Positions 1-7,056 are shown, counted from the stretch's first letter. The stretch is DNA of 20,609 bases from Microbacteriaceae bacterium (GCA_025463615.1 JAODAU010000395.1:1-20609); one strand, 5' to 3'. The notes: generated by a model from the sequence alone, not told the origin. Made by a program: numbers and translations.

Positions 1-1
1 C

Positions 2-217
2 AGCTTCCGGCTGATCGCCTCGGATGGCCCGGTGGTGGAGCACTTCGAACAGCGCGTGTGCCAGCGCGGCATGCAGTTCCAGGCGTGGGAGGTCGAGCGG
101 CTCGTGGAGCAGGGGCGCTCGGTGGGCGACATCCTGCCGCCGGCCGAGTCGATCGCGATCATGGCGACGCTCGACGAGATCCGCCGCCAGATCGGGCTGG
201 AGTATCCGGGCGAGTAG
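2..217 (+). CDS. Gfo/Idh/MocA-family oxidoreductase, C-terminal fragment
   Basis: Only the last 71 residues are in the window; the gene begins upstream. The reading frame is open from base 2 to the TAG at 215-217. The tail pattern (GMQFQAWEVERLVEQG, then LPPAES..IM.TLDEIRRQIGLEYPGE) matches the end of NAD(P)-dependent Gfo/Idh/MocA dehydrogenases, where a substrate-domain helix with MDEIR..IG..YP.E closes the protein. The family oxidises or reduces sugars, inositols and related polyols; the substrate cannot be told from this fragment, and the Rossmann domain and catalytic Lys/His lie outside the window. The next gene starts 45 bp downstream and appears to have its own promoter. Confidence 0.7.
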   Translation, partial: SFRLIASDGPVVEHFEQRVCQRGMQFQAWEVERLVEQGRSVGDILPPAESIAIMATLDEIRRQIGLEYPGE

Positions 218-250
218 GCGCCCCCGGGAAGACGCCAGCAACGCCCCCGC

Positions 251-263
251 TATCATTGTCGGG
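251..263 (+). promoter_or_regulatory. Probable promoter -10 box giving a leaderless dacB transcript
   Basis: TATCAT at 251-256 resembles a sigma-A -10 hexamer and ends 6 bases before the GTG start at 263, so transcription would begin at or next to the start codon. No Shine-Dalgarno sequence is visible before that GTG. No good -35 is apparent. Leaderless mRNAs are common in actinobacteria; that this is one is inference. Confidence 0.4.
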
Positions 264-1789
264 TGAGCGAGCCCTTCAACCCCTTCCCCGGCGACCCGCC
301 GCAGGACGGGGCGAACGAGCCTGTGGACGCGGCGCCGACGAGCCGTCGCGCGGCCAAGGCCGGCGACGGCGGCGGTGCAGGCGGCGGCATCGGTGCCGTG
401 TTCACGCAGCATCCGCGGGCCTGGATCATCGCCGGCTCGACCCTGGTGTTCCTGCTGCTCGCCACCGGCTCCCTCTTCGCGGGCGTCGCCTACGGCACGA
501 CGCCGGCGGCCGCGCCCATCGTCGCGCCGACCACGAGCGCGACCCCGACGGCCCGCGCGACGCCCAACCCGCAGACCACCGCTACCGCCCTGCGCACCTG
601 CTCGATCGCGAGGCAGGCGGCCGCGCCCGCGCTCGGGACCTTCAGCGGCACCGTCATCAACACGGCGACCGGCGAGGTGCTCTGGGATCGCGCCGGCAGC
701 ACCGGCGTCGCCACCGCCAGCGTGATGAAGACGCTCACCTCGGCCACCGCACTCAACGTGCTCGGCCCGAACTACCGCTTCACCACGACCGTCTACCAGG
801 GCTCCACCCCCGGCAGCGTCGTGCTCGTCGGCGGCGGTGACCCCACCCTGAGCGCGCTCCCGGCCGGCCAGGAGAGCGTCTACAAGGGCGCGCCCAAGCT
901 CTCCGACCTCGCCGCGCAGGTGAACAAGGCCTGGGATGCCGCCAACCCCGACCAGCCGATCACCTCGGTGGTGCTCGACGCCTCGATGTGGAACACGTCC
1001 GACGCCTGGGATCCCACCTGGCCGCTCACCGAGCGCACCCAGGGCTACCAGCCCCTCATCACCGCGCTCATGGTCGACGGCGACCGCGCCAACCCCAGGG
1101 CGCAGAACAGCCCGCGCAGCACCGACCCCATCGGCGCGGCGGGCGCGGCTTTCGTCGCGGCCCTCGGCCTGCCGGGCAGCACGCCGGTCTCGCAGGGCAC
1201 GGTCATCGCCGGCAGCACCCAGCTCGGCCAGGTGCAGTCGCAACCCATCTCCACGCTGATCGGCCAGATGCTCCCGGTCTCGGACAACACGCTGGCCGAG
1301 ATGATGGATCGGGTCTCCTCGAAGGTCAGCGGCGCCGACGGCAGCGCGGCATCCCTCACCGGCGTCGTGAAGAACGCCCTCGCCACCTACGGACTGGACG
1401 CGACCGGAATCGTGATCAAGGACGGATCCGGCGAGAGCTACGCCGACGCCGTGCCGCCGACGCTGGCCGCCAAGCTCATGACCATGGTCGGCGCCCGCGC
1501 CAAGGACCTGGGCTACGTGCTGGACGCCCTGCCCGTCGCGGGCAAGTCGGGCACGCTGGCCAGCCGTTTCACCGGCGCCAACGCGATCGCCCGCGGCGCG
1601 GTGCAGGCCAAGACCGGGTCGATCGCGGTGGCGTACGCGCTGGCCGGCATCATCCACGCGGCCGACGGCTCCACGCTGTCGTTCGCTTTCTTCGCGGAGG
1701 GCAAGCTCTCGGCCACGGGCGCGATGAACGGGCTCGACACGGTGACGACGGCCGCGTTCAGCTGCGGCAACAACCTCTCCAACAACTGA
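263..1789 (+). CDS. dacB: D-alanyl-D-alanine carboxypeptidase / endopeptidase (PBP4 type, peptidase family S13)
   Basis: This 508-residue protein trims or cleaves peptidoglycan stem peptides outside the membrane. It has a cytoplasmic N-terminus of about 50 residues, one membrane span at about 54-76, an Ala/Thr/Pro-rich linker at about 80-110, then the penicillin-binding domain. All three active-site motifs are present: SxxK as S153-V-M-K156, SxN as S340-D-N342, and KTG as K450-T-G452. The family-typical DGSGES is at 387-392. Length is close to E. coli DacB (477) plus the anchor. The anchor replaces the cleavable signal peptide of the Gram-negative enzyme. GTG at 263 is chosen because the -10 box ends just before it. 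pncA follows after 14 bp and may be cotranscribed. In many actinobacteria dacB is followed by tilS and hpt; that is not so here, so this could be a second paralogue. Confidence 0.92.
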   Translation: MSEPFNPFPGDPPQDGANEPVDAAPTSRRAAKAGDGGGAGGGIGAVFTQHPRAWIIAGSTLVFLLLATGSLFAGVAYGTTPAAAPIVAPTTSATPTARATPNPQTTATALRTCSIARQAAAPALGTFSGTVINTATGEVLWDRAGSTGVATASVMKTLTSATALNVLGPNYRFTTTVYQGSTPGSVVLVGGGDPTLSALPAGQESVYKGAPKLSDLAAQVNKAWDAANPDQPITSVVLDASMWNTSDAWDPTWPLTERTQGYQPLITALMVDGDRANPRAQNSPRSTDPIGAAGAAFVAALGLPGSTPVSQGTVIAGSTQLGQVQSQPISTLIGQMLPVSDNTLAEMMDRVSSKVSGADGSAASLTGVVKNALATYGLDATGIVIKDGSGESYADAVPPTLAAKLMTMVGARAKDLGYVLDALPVAGKSGTLASRFTGANAIARGAVQAKTGSIAVAYALAGIIHAADGSTLSFAFFAEGKLSATGAMNGLDTVTTAAFSCGNNLSNN

Positions 1790-1803
1790 CACTCGGGGGC
1801 GAC

Positions 1804-2397
1804 ATGACCAGGGCGCTGTTCATCATCGACGTGCAGAACGACTTCACCGAGGGCGGCGCGCTCGGCGTCGACGGCGGGGCCGCGGTGGCCGCGCGCATCA
1901 GCGAGTACCTCCGCGCCCACCCGGGCCGCTACGACGCGGTGTTCGCCTCGCGCGACTGGCACGACGGCGACAACGACAACGGCGGGCACTTCGCCGGCAG
2001 CGCCTTTTCGGGCAGCGACTCCCCGGACTTCGTCGAGACCTGGCCCGTGCACTGCGTCGCCGGCACGACCGGCGCCGACTACCACCCCGCGCTCGACACG
2101 TCGGGCGTCACCGTGCACGTGCGCAAGGGGCAGGGAGTGCCCGCCTACTCGATCTTCGAGGGGACCACGGATGACGGCACCACCGTCCCCGCCGCCCTCG
2201 ACGCCCTCGGGGTCGACGAGGTCGACGTCGTCGGGATCGCCACGGACTACTGCGTGCTCGCGTCGGCCACCGACGCGCTCGAGTCCGGTCGGCGCGTGCG
2301 CGTGCTGACGGACCTGGTCGCGGGGGTCGCGCCCGAGTCATCCGCCGCCGCGCTCGAGACGCTGGTCGCGGCGGGCGCACGGGTGGAGCACTCGTAG
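1804..2397 (+). CDS. pncA: Nicotinamidase / pyrazinamidase
   Basis: This 197-residue isochorismatase-fold amidase hydrolyses nicotinamide to nicotinate for NAD salvage. The N-terminal ALFIIDVQNDF block carries the catalytic Asp9; Lys108 (in HVRKGQG) and Cys150 (in GIATDYCV) complete the Asp-Lys-Cys triad of the PncA family. Metal ligands expected from Mycobacterium PncA are visible as D51 and H53 (SRDWHD), H62 and H83 (WPVHC). ATG at 1804 is preceded by a G-rich ribosome site (GGGGGCGAC). The longer open frame running upstream through dacB in another frame is a shadow. The 14-bp gap to dacB suggests one transcript, although the two functions are unrelated. Confidence 0.93.
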   Translation: MTRALFIIDVQNDFTEGGALGVDGGAAVAARISEYLRAHPGRYDAVFASRDWHDGDNDNGGHFAGSAFSGSDSPDFVETWPVHCVAGTTGADYHPALDTSGVTVHVRKGQGVPAYSIFEGTTDDGTTVPAALDALGVDEVDVVGIATDYCVLASATDALESGRRVRVLTDLVAGVAPESSAAALETLVAAGARVEHS

Positions 2398-2405
2398 CCC
2401 AGAAC

Positions 2406-2418
2406 TAGACTCGGGGCA
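2406..2418 (+). promoter_or_regulatory. Probable promoter -10 box giving a leaderless gabD transcript
   Basis: TAGACT at 2406-2411 ends 6 bases before the ATG at 2418, so the start codon would be at the 5' end of the mRNA. There is no purine-rich ribosome site between pncA's stop and this ATG except GGGG immediately in front of it. The -35 is not recognisable. Confidence 0.4.
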
Positions 2419-3890
2419 TGAGTTCTGAGGCGGAATCCGCGCTGCTGGCGAAGGTGCCCACGCAGCTGTTCATCGGTGGCGTGTGGGTCGATTCGACGTC
2501 GGGGCGGGCGATCGACGTGCTCGATCCGTCGACGGGGAAGGTGCTGCTGACCATCGCCGACGCCTCCGTCGAGGACGGCGGCCGGGCGCTCGACGCCGCG
2601 GTCGCGGCACAGGATGCCTGGGCGGCCACGGCACCGCGGGTGCGCGGCGAGCTGCTGCGCCGAGCCTTCGACCTGCTGCAGGAGCGCGCCGACGAGTTCG
2701 CCCTGCTGATGACGCTCGAGATGGGCAAGCCGCTCGCGGAGGCCCGCGGCGAGGTCACGTACGGCGGCGAGTTCCTGCGCTGGTTCGGCGAGGAGGCCGT
2801 GCGCATCGGCGGCAGCTACGGCCCCAACCCGGAGGGCACCGGTCGCATGATCGTCACGCACCTGCCGGTGGGCCCGTCGTTCCTCATCACGCCGTGGAAC
2901 TTCCCGCTCGCGATGGCCACGCGCAAGATCGCGCCGGCCCTCGCCGCCGGCTGCACCGCGGTGATCAAGCCGGCCGAGCTCACGCCGCTCACCACGCTCT
3001 ACTTCGCGAAGCTGCTCGAGGATGCCGGCCTGCCGAAGGGCGTCGTCAACGTGGTCACCACCTCGACCTCGGGCGACGTCTCCGGCCCGATCATCGCGGA
3101 CCCGCGCCTGCGCAAGCTCAGCTTCACCGGCTCCACGCCCGTCGGCGTGCGGCTGCTCAAGCAGGCCGCCGACAACGTGCTGCGCACCTCGATGGAGCTG
3201 GGCGGCAACGCGCCGTTCCTCGTCTTCGAGGACGCCGACCTCGACAAGGCCGTCGACGGCGCGATGCTCGCCAAGTTCCGCAACATCGGCGAGGCCTGCA
3301 CCGCCGCCAATCGCTTCATCGTGCACGAGTCGGTGGCCGCCGAGTTCGCCGCGAAGGTCACGGAGCGCGTCAAGGCGCTGCGCGTCGGCCGCGGCACCGA
3401 GGAGGGCGTCACCATCGGCCCGCTCATCAACGCCGCCGCCGTGCAGAAGGCGACCGACCTGGTCGGCGACGCCGTGCAGCGCGGCGCGACCGTGCTCACC
3501 GGCGGGTCGGGCATCGACGGCGACGGCACGTTCTACGAGCCGACGGTCATCACCGGGGTCGCGCCGGGCAGCGACATCCTGCGCGAGGAGATCTTCGGGC
3601 CGGTGCTGGCGATCGTCACTTTCACCGACGAGGCGGATGCCGTGGCCAAGGCCAACGACACCGAGTACGGCCTGGTGAGCTACGCCTACACCGCCGACCT
3701 GGCCCGCGCCCAGCGCCTGATCGAGTCGCTGCAGACCGGCATGACCGGCATCAAAGTCGGTGTCGTGTCGAACGCCGCGGCGCCCTTCGGCGGGGTGAAG
3801 CAGTCCGGGCTCGGGCGCGAGGGCGGCGCCGAGGGCATCCATGAGTACCTCGAGACGAAGTACGCGCTCACGCCGAACCCCTTCGCGTGA
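2418..3890 (+). CDS. gabD: NAD(P)-dependent succinate-semialdehyde dehydrogenase (aldehyde dehydrogenase superfamily)
   Basis: This 490-residue full-length cytoplasmic aldehyde dehydrogenase has the standard catalytic set: N161 in TPWNFPLA, E260 in MELGGNAPF and the nucleophile C294 in GEACTAANRF. The cofactor-domain FTGSTPVG (about 236-243), EEIFGPVLAI and the C-terminal PFGGVKQSGLGREGG are also present. The overall pattern, including the N-terminal YIGGVWV-type opening and the CTAANR active site, fits the GabD branch, which oxidises succinic semialdehyde to succinate after GABA transamination. No gabT or gabP is nearby, so the substrate assignment rests on family resemblance alone; another short-chain semialdehyde is possible. 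The start follows a likely -10 box directly. Confidence 0.85.
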   Translation: MSSEAESALLAKVPTQLFIGGVWVDSTSGRAIDVLDPSTGKVLLTIADASVEDGGRALDAAVAAQDAWAATAPRVRGELLRRAFDLLQERADEFALLMTLEMGKPLAEARGEVTYGGEFLRWFGEEAVRIGGSYGPNPEGTGRMIVTHLPVGPSFLITPWNFPLAMATRKIAPALAAGCTAVIKPAELTPLTTLYFAKLLEDAGLPKGVVNVVTTSTSGDVSGPIIADPRLRKLSFTGSTPVGVRLLKQAADNVLRTSMELGGNAPFLVFEDADLDKAVDGAMLAKFRNIGEACTAANRFIVHESVAAEFAAKVTERVKALRVGRGTEEGVTIGPLINAAAVQKATDLVGDAVQRGATVLTGGSGIDGDGTFYEPTVITGVAPGSDILREEIFGPVLAIVTFTDEADAVAKANDTEYGLVSYAYTADLARAQRLIESLQTGMTGIKVGVVSNAAAPFGGVKQSGLGREGGAEGIHEYLETKYALTPNPFA

Positions 3891-3901
3891 GCCGCGCTAA
3901 G

Positions 3902-3984
3902 GCGGGTCGAGCGGTCAAAGCGGGCCGAGCGGTCAAAGCGGGCCGAGCGGTCAAAGCGGGTCGAGCGGTCAAGGCGGGTCGAGC
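3902..3984. repeat. Tandem 18-bp repeat, four full copies plus a partial fifth
   Basis: Copies begin at 3902, 3920, 3938 and 3956, with a partial copy from 3974. The unit reads GCGGGYCGAGCGGTCAAR; copies differ only by T/C at position 6 and A/G at position 18. It starts 11 bp after the gabD stop and has no coding role on +. The 5th copy runs into the inverted repeat at 3979-4037. Confidence 0.9.
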
Positions 3985-4037
3985 TCGTCGAGACCTCACC
4001 CGCGAGTCACCTTCCCGTGAGATCTCGACAGGCTCGA
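3979..4037. repeat. Imperfect inverted repeat, REP-like, directly upstream of the rRNA methyltransferase start
   Basis: The left arm 3979-3997 (TCGAGCTCGTCGAGACCTC) and right arm 4019-4037 are complementary at 16 of 19 positions, with a 21-nt loop. It follows the tandem array and ends 13 bp before the ATG at 4051. It has the look of dispersed intergenic palindromes rather than a classical terminator, as no T-tract follows. Confidence 0.75.
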
Positions 4038-4050
4038 TCCGCTCTGGCAA

Positions 4051-4836
4051 ATGCCTTACGTAGTCGAGATCGGGTCGCTCGACGACCCGCGGCTCGCCGA
4101 CTACTCGCATCGCACGGATGTCGCCCTCAAGAAGACGGGCGGCGGCATCTACATCGCCGAGTCGGCCCTGGTGCTCGAACGCGCCCTGCGCGCCGGCCAC
4201 GAGCCGCGCTCCGTGCTCGCCCTCGGCGGCGCGGTGGAGGAGGCGCTCGCGCTGGTCGGTGACCGCGACATCCCCGTGTTCTCCGGGCCGCCGGAGCTGC
4301 TCGAGCAGCTCACCGGGTACCTGCTGCACCGTGGGCTCATCGCCTCGATGAACCGGCCCGTCCTCCCGACGCCCGAGTCGCTGCTGGCGACCGCGCGTCG
4401 CGTGGTGATCCTGGAGAACGTGGCCGACCCCACCAACGTGGGCGCGATCTTCCGCTCGGTCGGCGCCATCGGGGCGGACGCCGTGCTCGTCACCCCGCGC
4501 TGCTCCGACCCGTTCTACCGCAGGGCGATCCGCGTCTCGATGGGCACGGTGCTGCAGGTGCCGTGGGCTCGCGTGGGGGACTGGGCGTCGACGCGGGAGC
4601 TGCTGGCGGCATCCGGGTTCCAGGTCGCCGCGTTCGCGCTCAGCCCGGATGCCGTGAGCCTGCACGACTTCGTGCCGCCCGAGCGACTCGCGCTCGTGCT
4701 CGGCGCCGAGGGCGAGGGGCTCACCCCCGAGGCGCTGGACGCCGCGGATGTCGTGGTGCAGATCCCGATGGCCCACGGCATCGACTCGCTCAACGTGGCC
4801 GCCGCGGCGGCGGTGGCCATGTGGGCTGCCCTATAA
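4051..4836 (+). CDS. SpoU/TrmH-family (SPOUT) RNA 2'-O-ribose methyltransferase
   Basis: This 261-residue protein uses S-adenosylmethionine to 2'-O-methylate a ribose in rRNA or tRNA. The N-terminal about 100 residues resemble the substrate-binding domain of RlmB/TsnR-like enzymes. The C-terminal half holds the three SpoU motifs: motif 1 ENVADPTNVGAIFRS (122-136, with N129 and the catalytic-type R135), motif 2 LVLGAEGEGL (215-224) and motif 3 IPMAHGIDSLNVAAAAAVAM (238-257). The start is well defined: an in-frame TGA lies at 4018-4020 and ATG 4051 is the first start codon after it. No ribosome site is visible; the 5' region is formed by the inverted repeat. The exact target nucleotide is unknown. 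Confidence 0.85.
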   Translation: MPYVVEIGSLDDPRLADYSHRTDVALKKTGGGIYIAESALVLERALRAGHEPRSVLALGGAVEEALALVGDRDIPVFSGPPELLEQLTGYLLHRGLIASMNRPVLPTPESLLATARRVVILENVADPTNVGAIFRSVGAIGADAVLVTPRCSDPFYRRAIRVSMGTVLQVPWARVGDWASTRELLAASGFQVAAFALSPDAVSLHDFVPPERLALVLGAEGEGLTPEALDAADVVVQIPMAHGIDSLNVAAAAAVAMWAAL

Positions 4837-4838
4837 CC

Positions 4839-4883
4839 GGTCCCTGAGGCTCTCGAAGGGGCGCTTCGAGAACCTCAGCGACC
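4839..4883. terminator. Long hairpin between convergent genes (bidirectional terminator or palindromic repeat)
   Basis: Arms 4839-4858 and 4864-4883 pair at 18 of 20 positions around a 5-nt loop. It begins 2 bp after the methyltransferase stop and ends 9 bp before the stop of the opposing ABC gene, the expected place for a shared terminator. There is no clear T-tract, and the GAGGCTCTCGA core resembles the inverted repeat at 3979-4037. Confidence 0.65.
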
Positions 4884-4892
4884 GCAACTTAC

Positions 4893-6689
4893 TCAGACCA
4901 GCAGCTGGTGCCGCGCCAGGTCCTTGTAGAGCGGCGTGCTCTTCACCAGCTCCGAGTGGGTGCCGGTGCCCACGACGCGACCGTGGTCGAGCACGATGAT
5001 CTGGTCCGAGTCGACGACGGTGGAGAGCCGGTGCGCGATCACGATCAGCGTGCGGTTCTCGGCGACCGCGTCGATCGCGTCGCGCAGCAGCTGCTCGTTG
5101 AGCCCGTCGAGCGACGAGGTCGACTCGTCGAGCAGCAGGATCGGGGGCGCGGCGAGCAGGGTCCGCGCGATGGCGAGGCGCTGGCGCTCACCGCCGGAGA
5201 GCATCACGCCCTCCTCGCCGACCGGAGCGTCCAGGCCGCGCGGGGTGCGCTCGAGCACCTCGGTGAGGTTCACGTCGTGCAGCACCTGGATGCACTGCTC
5301 GTCCGTCGCGTCGGGGGCGCCGAGGGTGAGGTTGTCGCGCAGCGAGCCGGCGAGCACCGGGGCATCCTGCTCCACGTAGCCGATCTGGGCGCGCAGCTCG
5401 CGCCGGTCGAGTCCGCGCACGTCGACTCCTGCCATGCGCACGGTGCCGGATGTCGGGTCGTAGAACCGCTCGATCAGGGCGAGGATGGTGCTCTTGCCCG
5501 CACCGCTCGGCCCGACGAGCGCGGTGCGCTGGCCGCGCGGCACGGTGAAGCTGACGTTGTGCAGCACGACCGGTTCGTCGGCGTCGGATGGGGAGTACCC
5601 GAAGTCGACGTGCTCGAAGGCGATCGCGGCATCCGTCTGTCCGGAGGGCGCGGCCGGCTCGAGCGCGGCGTCCCGCTCGTTCTCGGCCGGCAGGTCGACG
5701 ATCTCCTGGATGCGGCCGAGCGCCCCGAGCGCCTGGTTCACTGAGTTGTACGCGCCGAACGCCTGCCCGAGCGGCATCACGAGCATGAAGAGGAAGAACA
5801 CGAAGGCCACGAGGTTGGCGATGGTGATCGCCCCGCTCGCCACCCGGAATCCGCCCACGCCGAGCACGACCAGCAGCGAGACCTGCAGCGCGATGCCGGC
5901 GATCGGCACCACCAGCGCCGAGATCTTCGCCACGCTGATGCCCTGCTCCCAGGCGCCGCGGGCGTCGCTCTCGATGGCCGCGATCTCGCGGTCCGTCGCG
6001 TTCGAGGCGCGCACCGTGCGGATGGCGCCGAGCGCCCGCTCCACGGACGACGCGAGGTCCCCGACCTTCTCCTGCTGCTTGCGGCTGGCCACGCGCACGC
6101 GACCGCCGAGCGCGACCACGCCGACAACGGAGATGGCGATCACACCAACGGTGAGCCCGAGCAGCACGGGGTCGATCACGAGCATCGCAATCAGCGCGCC
6201 GAGGAAGATGAGCGCGCCGCCGATCGCGTCGACGAGGCCCTGGGTGAGCACGGCGTAGAGGAGCGTCGAGTCGGACCCGACGCGGGAGACCAGGTCGCCG
6301 GTGCGGCGGGTGTCGAACTCGCTGATCGGGAGCCACAGCATCCTGCGCACCAGGCGCTGCCGGGCGGTGAGCACCACGCTGGTGCCGGTGCGCTGCAGCA
6401 GGTAGTGCTGCACGCCGCTGAGGATCGCGGAGACCACCACCAGCGCGATCAGCGCGAAGACGAGCAGGCCGAGCGGCTGGCCCTTCTGCACGACGGTGAT
6501 CACCTGGCTCACGAGCAGCGGCTGCGCGAGGGATGTCGCCGCGCCCACGATGCTCAGCGCGATCACCACCCCGATCACCACGCGGTGTTCGCCGAGGTAG
6601 GGGAGGAGCTGGCGGAAGCTGGCGCGGGGGCCGTCATCCTTCTTCCCGCGGGAGAAGGGGCTGCGGCGTTCGGACTCGGTCGTGCTCAT
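4893..6689 (-). CDS. ABC exporter, fused membrane and ATPase domains (type IV, lipid/multidrug-like)
   Basis: This 598-residue half-transporter should work as a dimer in the cytoplasmic membrane. About six spans lie within residues 36-310. The nucleotide-binding domain has Walker A GPSGAGKST (393-401), Q-loop Q441, signature LSGGERQR (498-505), Walker B ILLLDE (517-522) and the H-loop His552. All catalytic residues look intact, so it is a predicted active exporter; the substrate is unknown. ATG at 6689 is chosen because GAAGGA lies 3-8 bases upstream on the minus strand; the open frame continues upstream only as a shadow through the HTH gene. The HTH gene lies 68 bp upstream in the same direction, so they may share the strong promoter at 6978-7006. 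Confidence 0.9.
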   Translation of the reverse strand: MSTTESERRSPFSRGKKDDGPRASFRQLLPYLGEHRVVIGVVIALSIVGAATSLAQPLLVSQVITVVQKGQPLGLLVFALIALVVVSAILSGVQHYLLQRTGTSVVLTARQRLVRRMLWLPISEFDTRRTGDLVSRVGSDSTLLYAVLTQGLVDAIGGALIFLGALIAMLVIDPVLLGLTVGVIAISVVGVVALGGRVRVASRKQQEKVGDLASSVERALGAIRTVRASNATDREIAAIESDARGAWEQGISVAKISALVVPIAGIALQVSLLVVLGVGGFRVASGAITIANLVAFVFFLFMLVMPLGQAFGAYNSVNQALGALGRIQEIVDLPAENERDAALEPAAPSGQTDAAIAFEHVDFGYSPSDADEPVVLHNVSFTVPRGQRTALVGPSGAGKSTILALIERFYDPTSGTVRMAGVDVRGLDRRELRAQIGYVEQDAPVLAGSLRDNLTLGAPDATDEQCIQVLHDVNLTEVLERTPRGLDAPVGEEGVMLSGGERQRLAIARTLLAAPPILLLDESTSSLDGLNEQLLRDAIDAVAENRTLIVIAHRLSTVVDSDQIIVLDHGRVVGTGTHSELVKSTPLYKDLARHQLLV

Positions 6690-6726
6690 GGTTCCTTCAG
6701 TCTTACGCGGCGCGTGCTCGCGCGCG

Positions 6727-6754
6727 TACTCCGTGGGTGGTACTCCGTGGGTGG
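6727..6754. repeat. Perfect 14-bp tandem duplication
   Basis: TACTCCGTGGGTGG occurs twice head to tail (6727-6740 and 6741-6754), ending 3 bp from the HTH gene's stop codon in the gap between that gene and the ABC exporter. No function is evident; it looks like a recent slippage duplication. Confidence 0.85.
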
Positions 6755-6757
6755 TGC

Positions 6758-6970
6758 TCAGCGCTTGCCGTACCGCTTGTGCACGGCCTGGCGCGACACT
6801 CCGAGGGCGGTGGCGATCATCTGCCAGCCCATCCCGAGGTTGCGTGCCCTGCGCACGAGCGTAGCTTCGTAGCGGTCGAGTTCCCTGTGCATTTCGCTCA
6901 CGGCATGCAGCGCCTTGAGGGGGTTCTCGTCGCCCGCTTCGCCGGTGAGGGTGCGCATCGCGTCGGTCAT
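6758..6970 (-). CDS. Small helix-turn-helix DNA-binding protein, putative transcriptional regulator
   Basis: This 70-residue protein consists of a short charged helix followed by a C-terminal helix-turn-helix at about 47-66 (GMGWQMIATALGVSRQAVHKRYG). The W..IA..LGVSRQAV.KRY pattern is typical of sigma-region-4/homeodomain-like HTH units seen in small actinobacterial regulators. There is no ligand or receiver domain. Two in-frame ATGs exist (6982 and 6970). I chose 6970 because the upstream ATG is inside the -10 hexamer of a near-consensus promoter whose expected start site falls on 6970, making a leaderless message. It lies upstream of one ABC exporter and divergent from another, and its own upstream region holds GTTGAC-type palindromes, so autoregulation is plausible but unproven. 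Confidence 0.8.
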   Translation of the reverse strand: MTDAMRTLTGEAGDENPLKALHAVSEMHRELDRYEATLVRRARNLGMGWQMIATALGVSRQAVHKRYGKR

Positions 6971-6977
6971 GGTGTAA

Positions 6978-7006
6978 ACCATAGTTGACAGCTTTCGATC
7001 TGTCAA
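6978..7006 (-). promoter_or_regulatory. Near-consensus sigma-A promoter of the HTH gene
   Basis: Read on the minus strand: -35 TTGACA (plus 7001-7006), a 17-nt spacer, then -10 TATGGT (plus 6978-6983). The first base after a 7-nt discriminator is the A of the ATG at 6970. This is by far the best promoter match in the window and implies leaderless translation. Confidence 0.75.
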
Positions 7007-7020
7007 CTTGGGTTGACAAC
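6984..7020. promoter_or_regulatory. Cluster of GTTGAC/GTCAAC half-sites, candidate operator
   Basis: GTTGACAG (6984-6991) and CTGTCAAC (7000-7007) form a perfect 8-bp inverted repeat with an 8-bp centre. A further GTTGAC at 7012-7017 pairs with GTCAAC at 7002-7007 across 4 bp. The sites overlap the -35 and spacer of the HTH promoter and precede the divergent ABC-2 operon, so a bound protein could affect both. Binding by the adjacent HTH protein is inference. Confidence 0.55.
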
Positions 7021-7042
7021 TGAGCCCGTCGGTGGGAGCCGC

Positions 7043-7056
7043 TACGGTGGAACGCA
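7043..7056 (+). promoter_or_regulatory. Possible -10 box of the ABC-2 exporter operon
   Basis: TACGGT at 7043-7048 is 7 bases before the ATG at 7056, compatible with a leaderless or near-leaderless transcript. The -35 is poor (CTGAGC at 7020-7025 with a 17-nt spacer), so this promoter may be weak or need an activator. Confidence 0.35.

Noticed and set aside
2247..3842. 531-codon open frame on - opposite gabD
   Set aside because: It is an antisense shadow of the aldehyde dehydrogenase, with no recognisable domain and compositional bias only.
3902..3984. Short regularly repeated units as a CRISPR array
   Set aside because: The 18-bp copies are contiguous with no unique spacers, and no cas genes are present. 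It is a simple tandem repeat.
6971..6982. Upstream ATG (6982) as start of the HTH gene
   Set aside because: That ATG is part of the -10 hexamer TATGGT, so it would not be in the transcript from that promoter.
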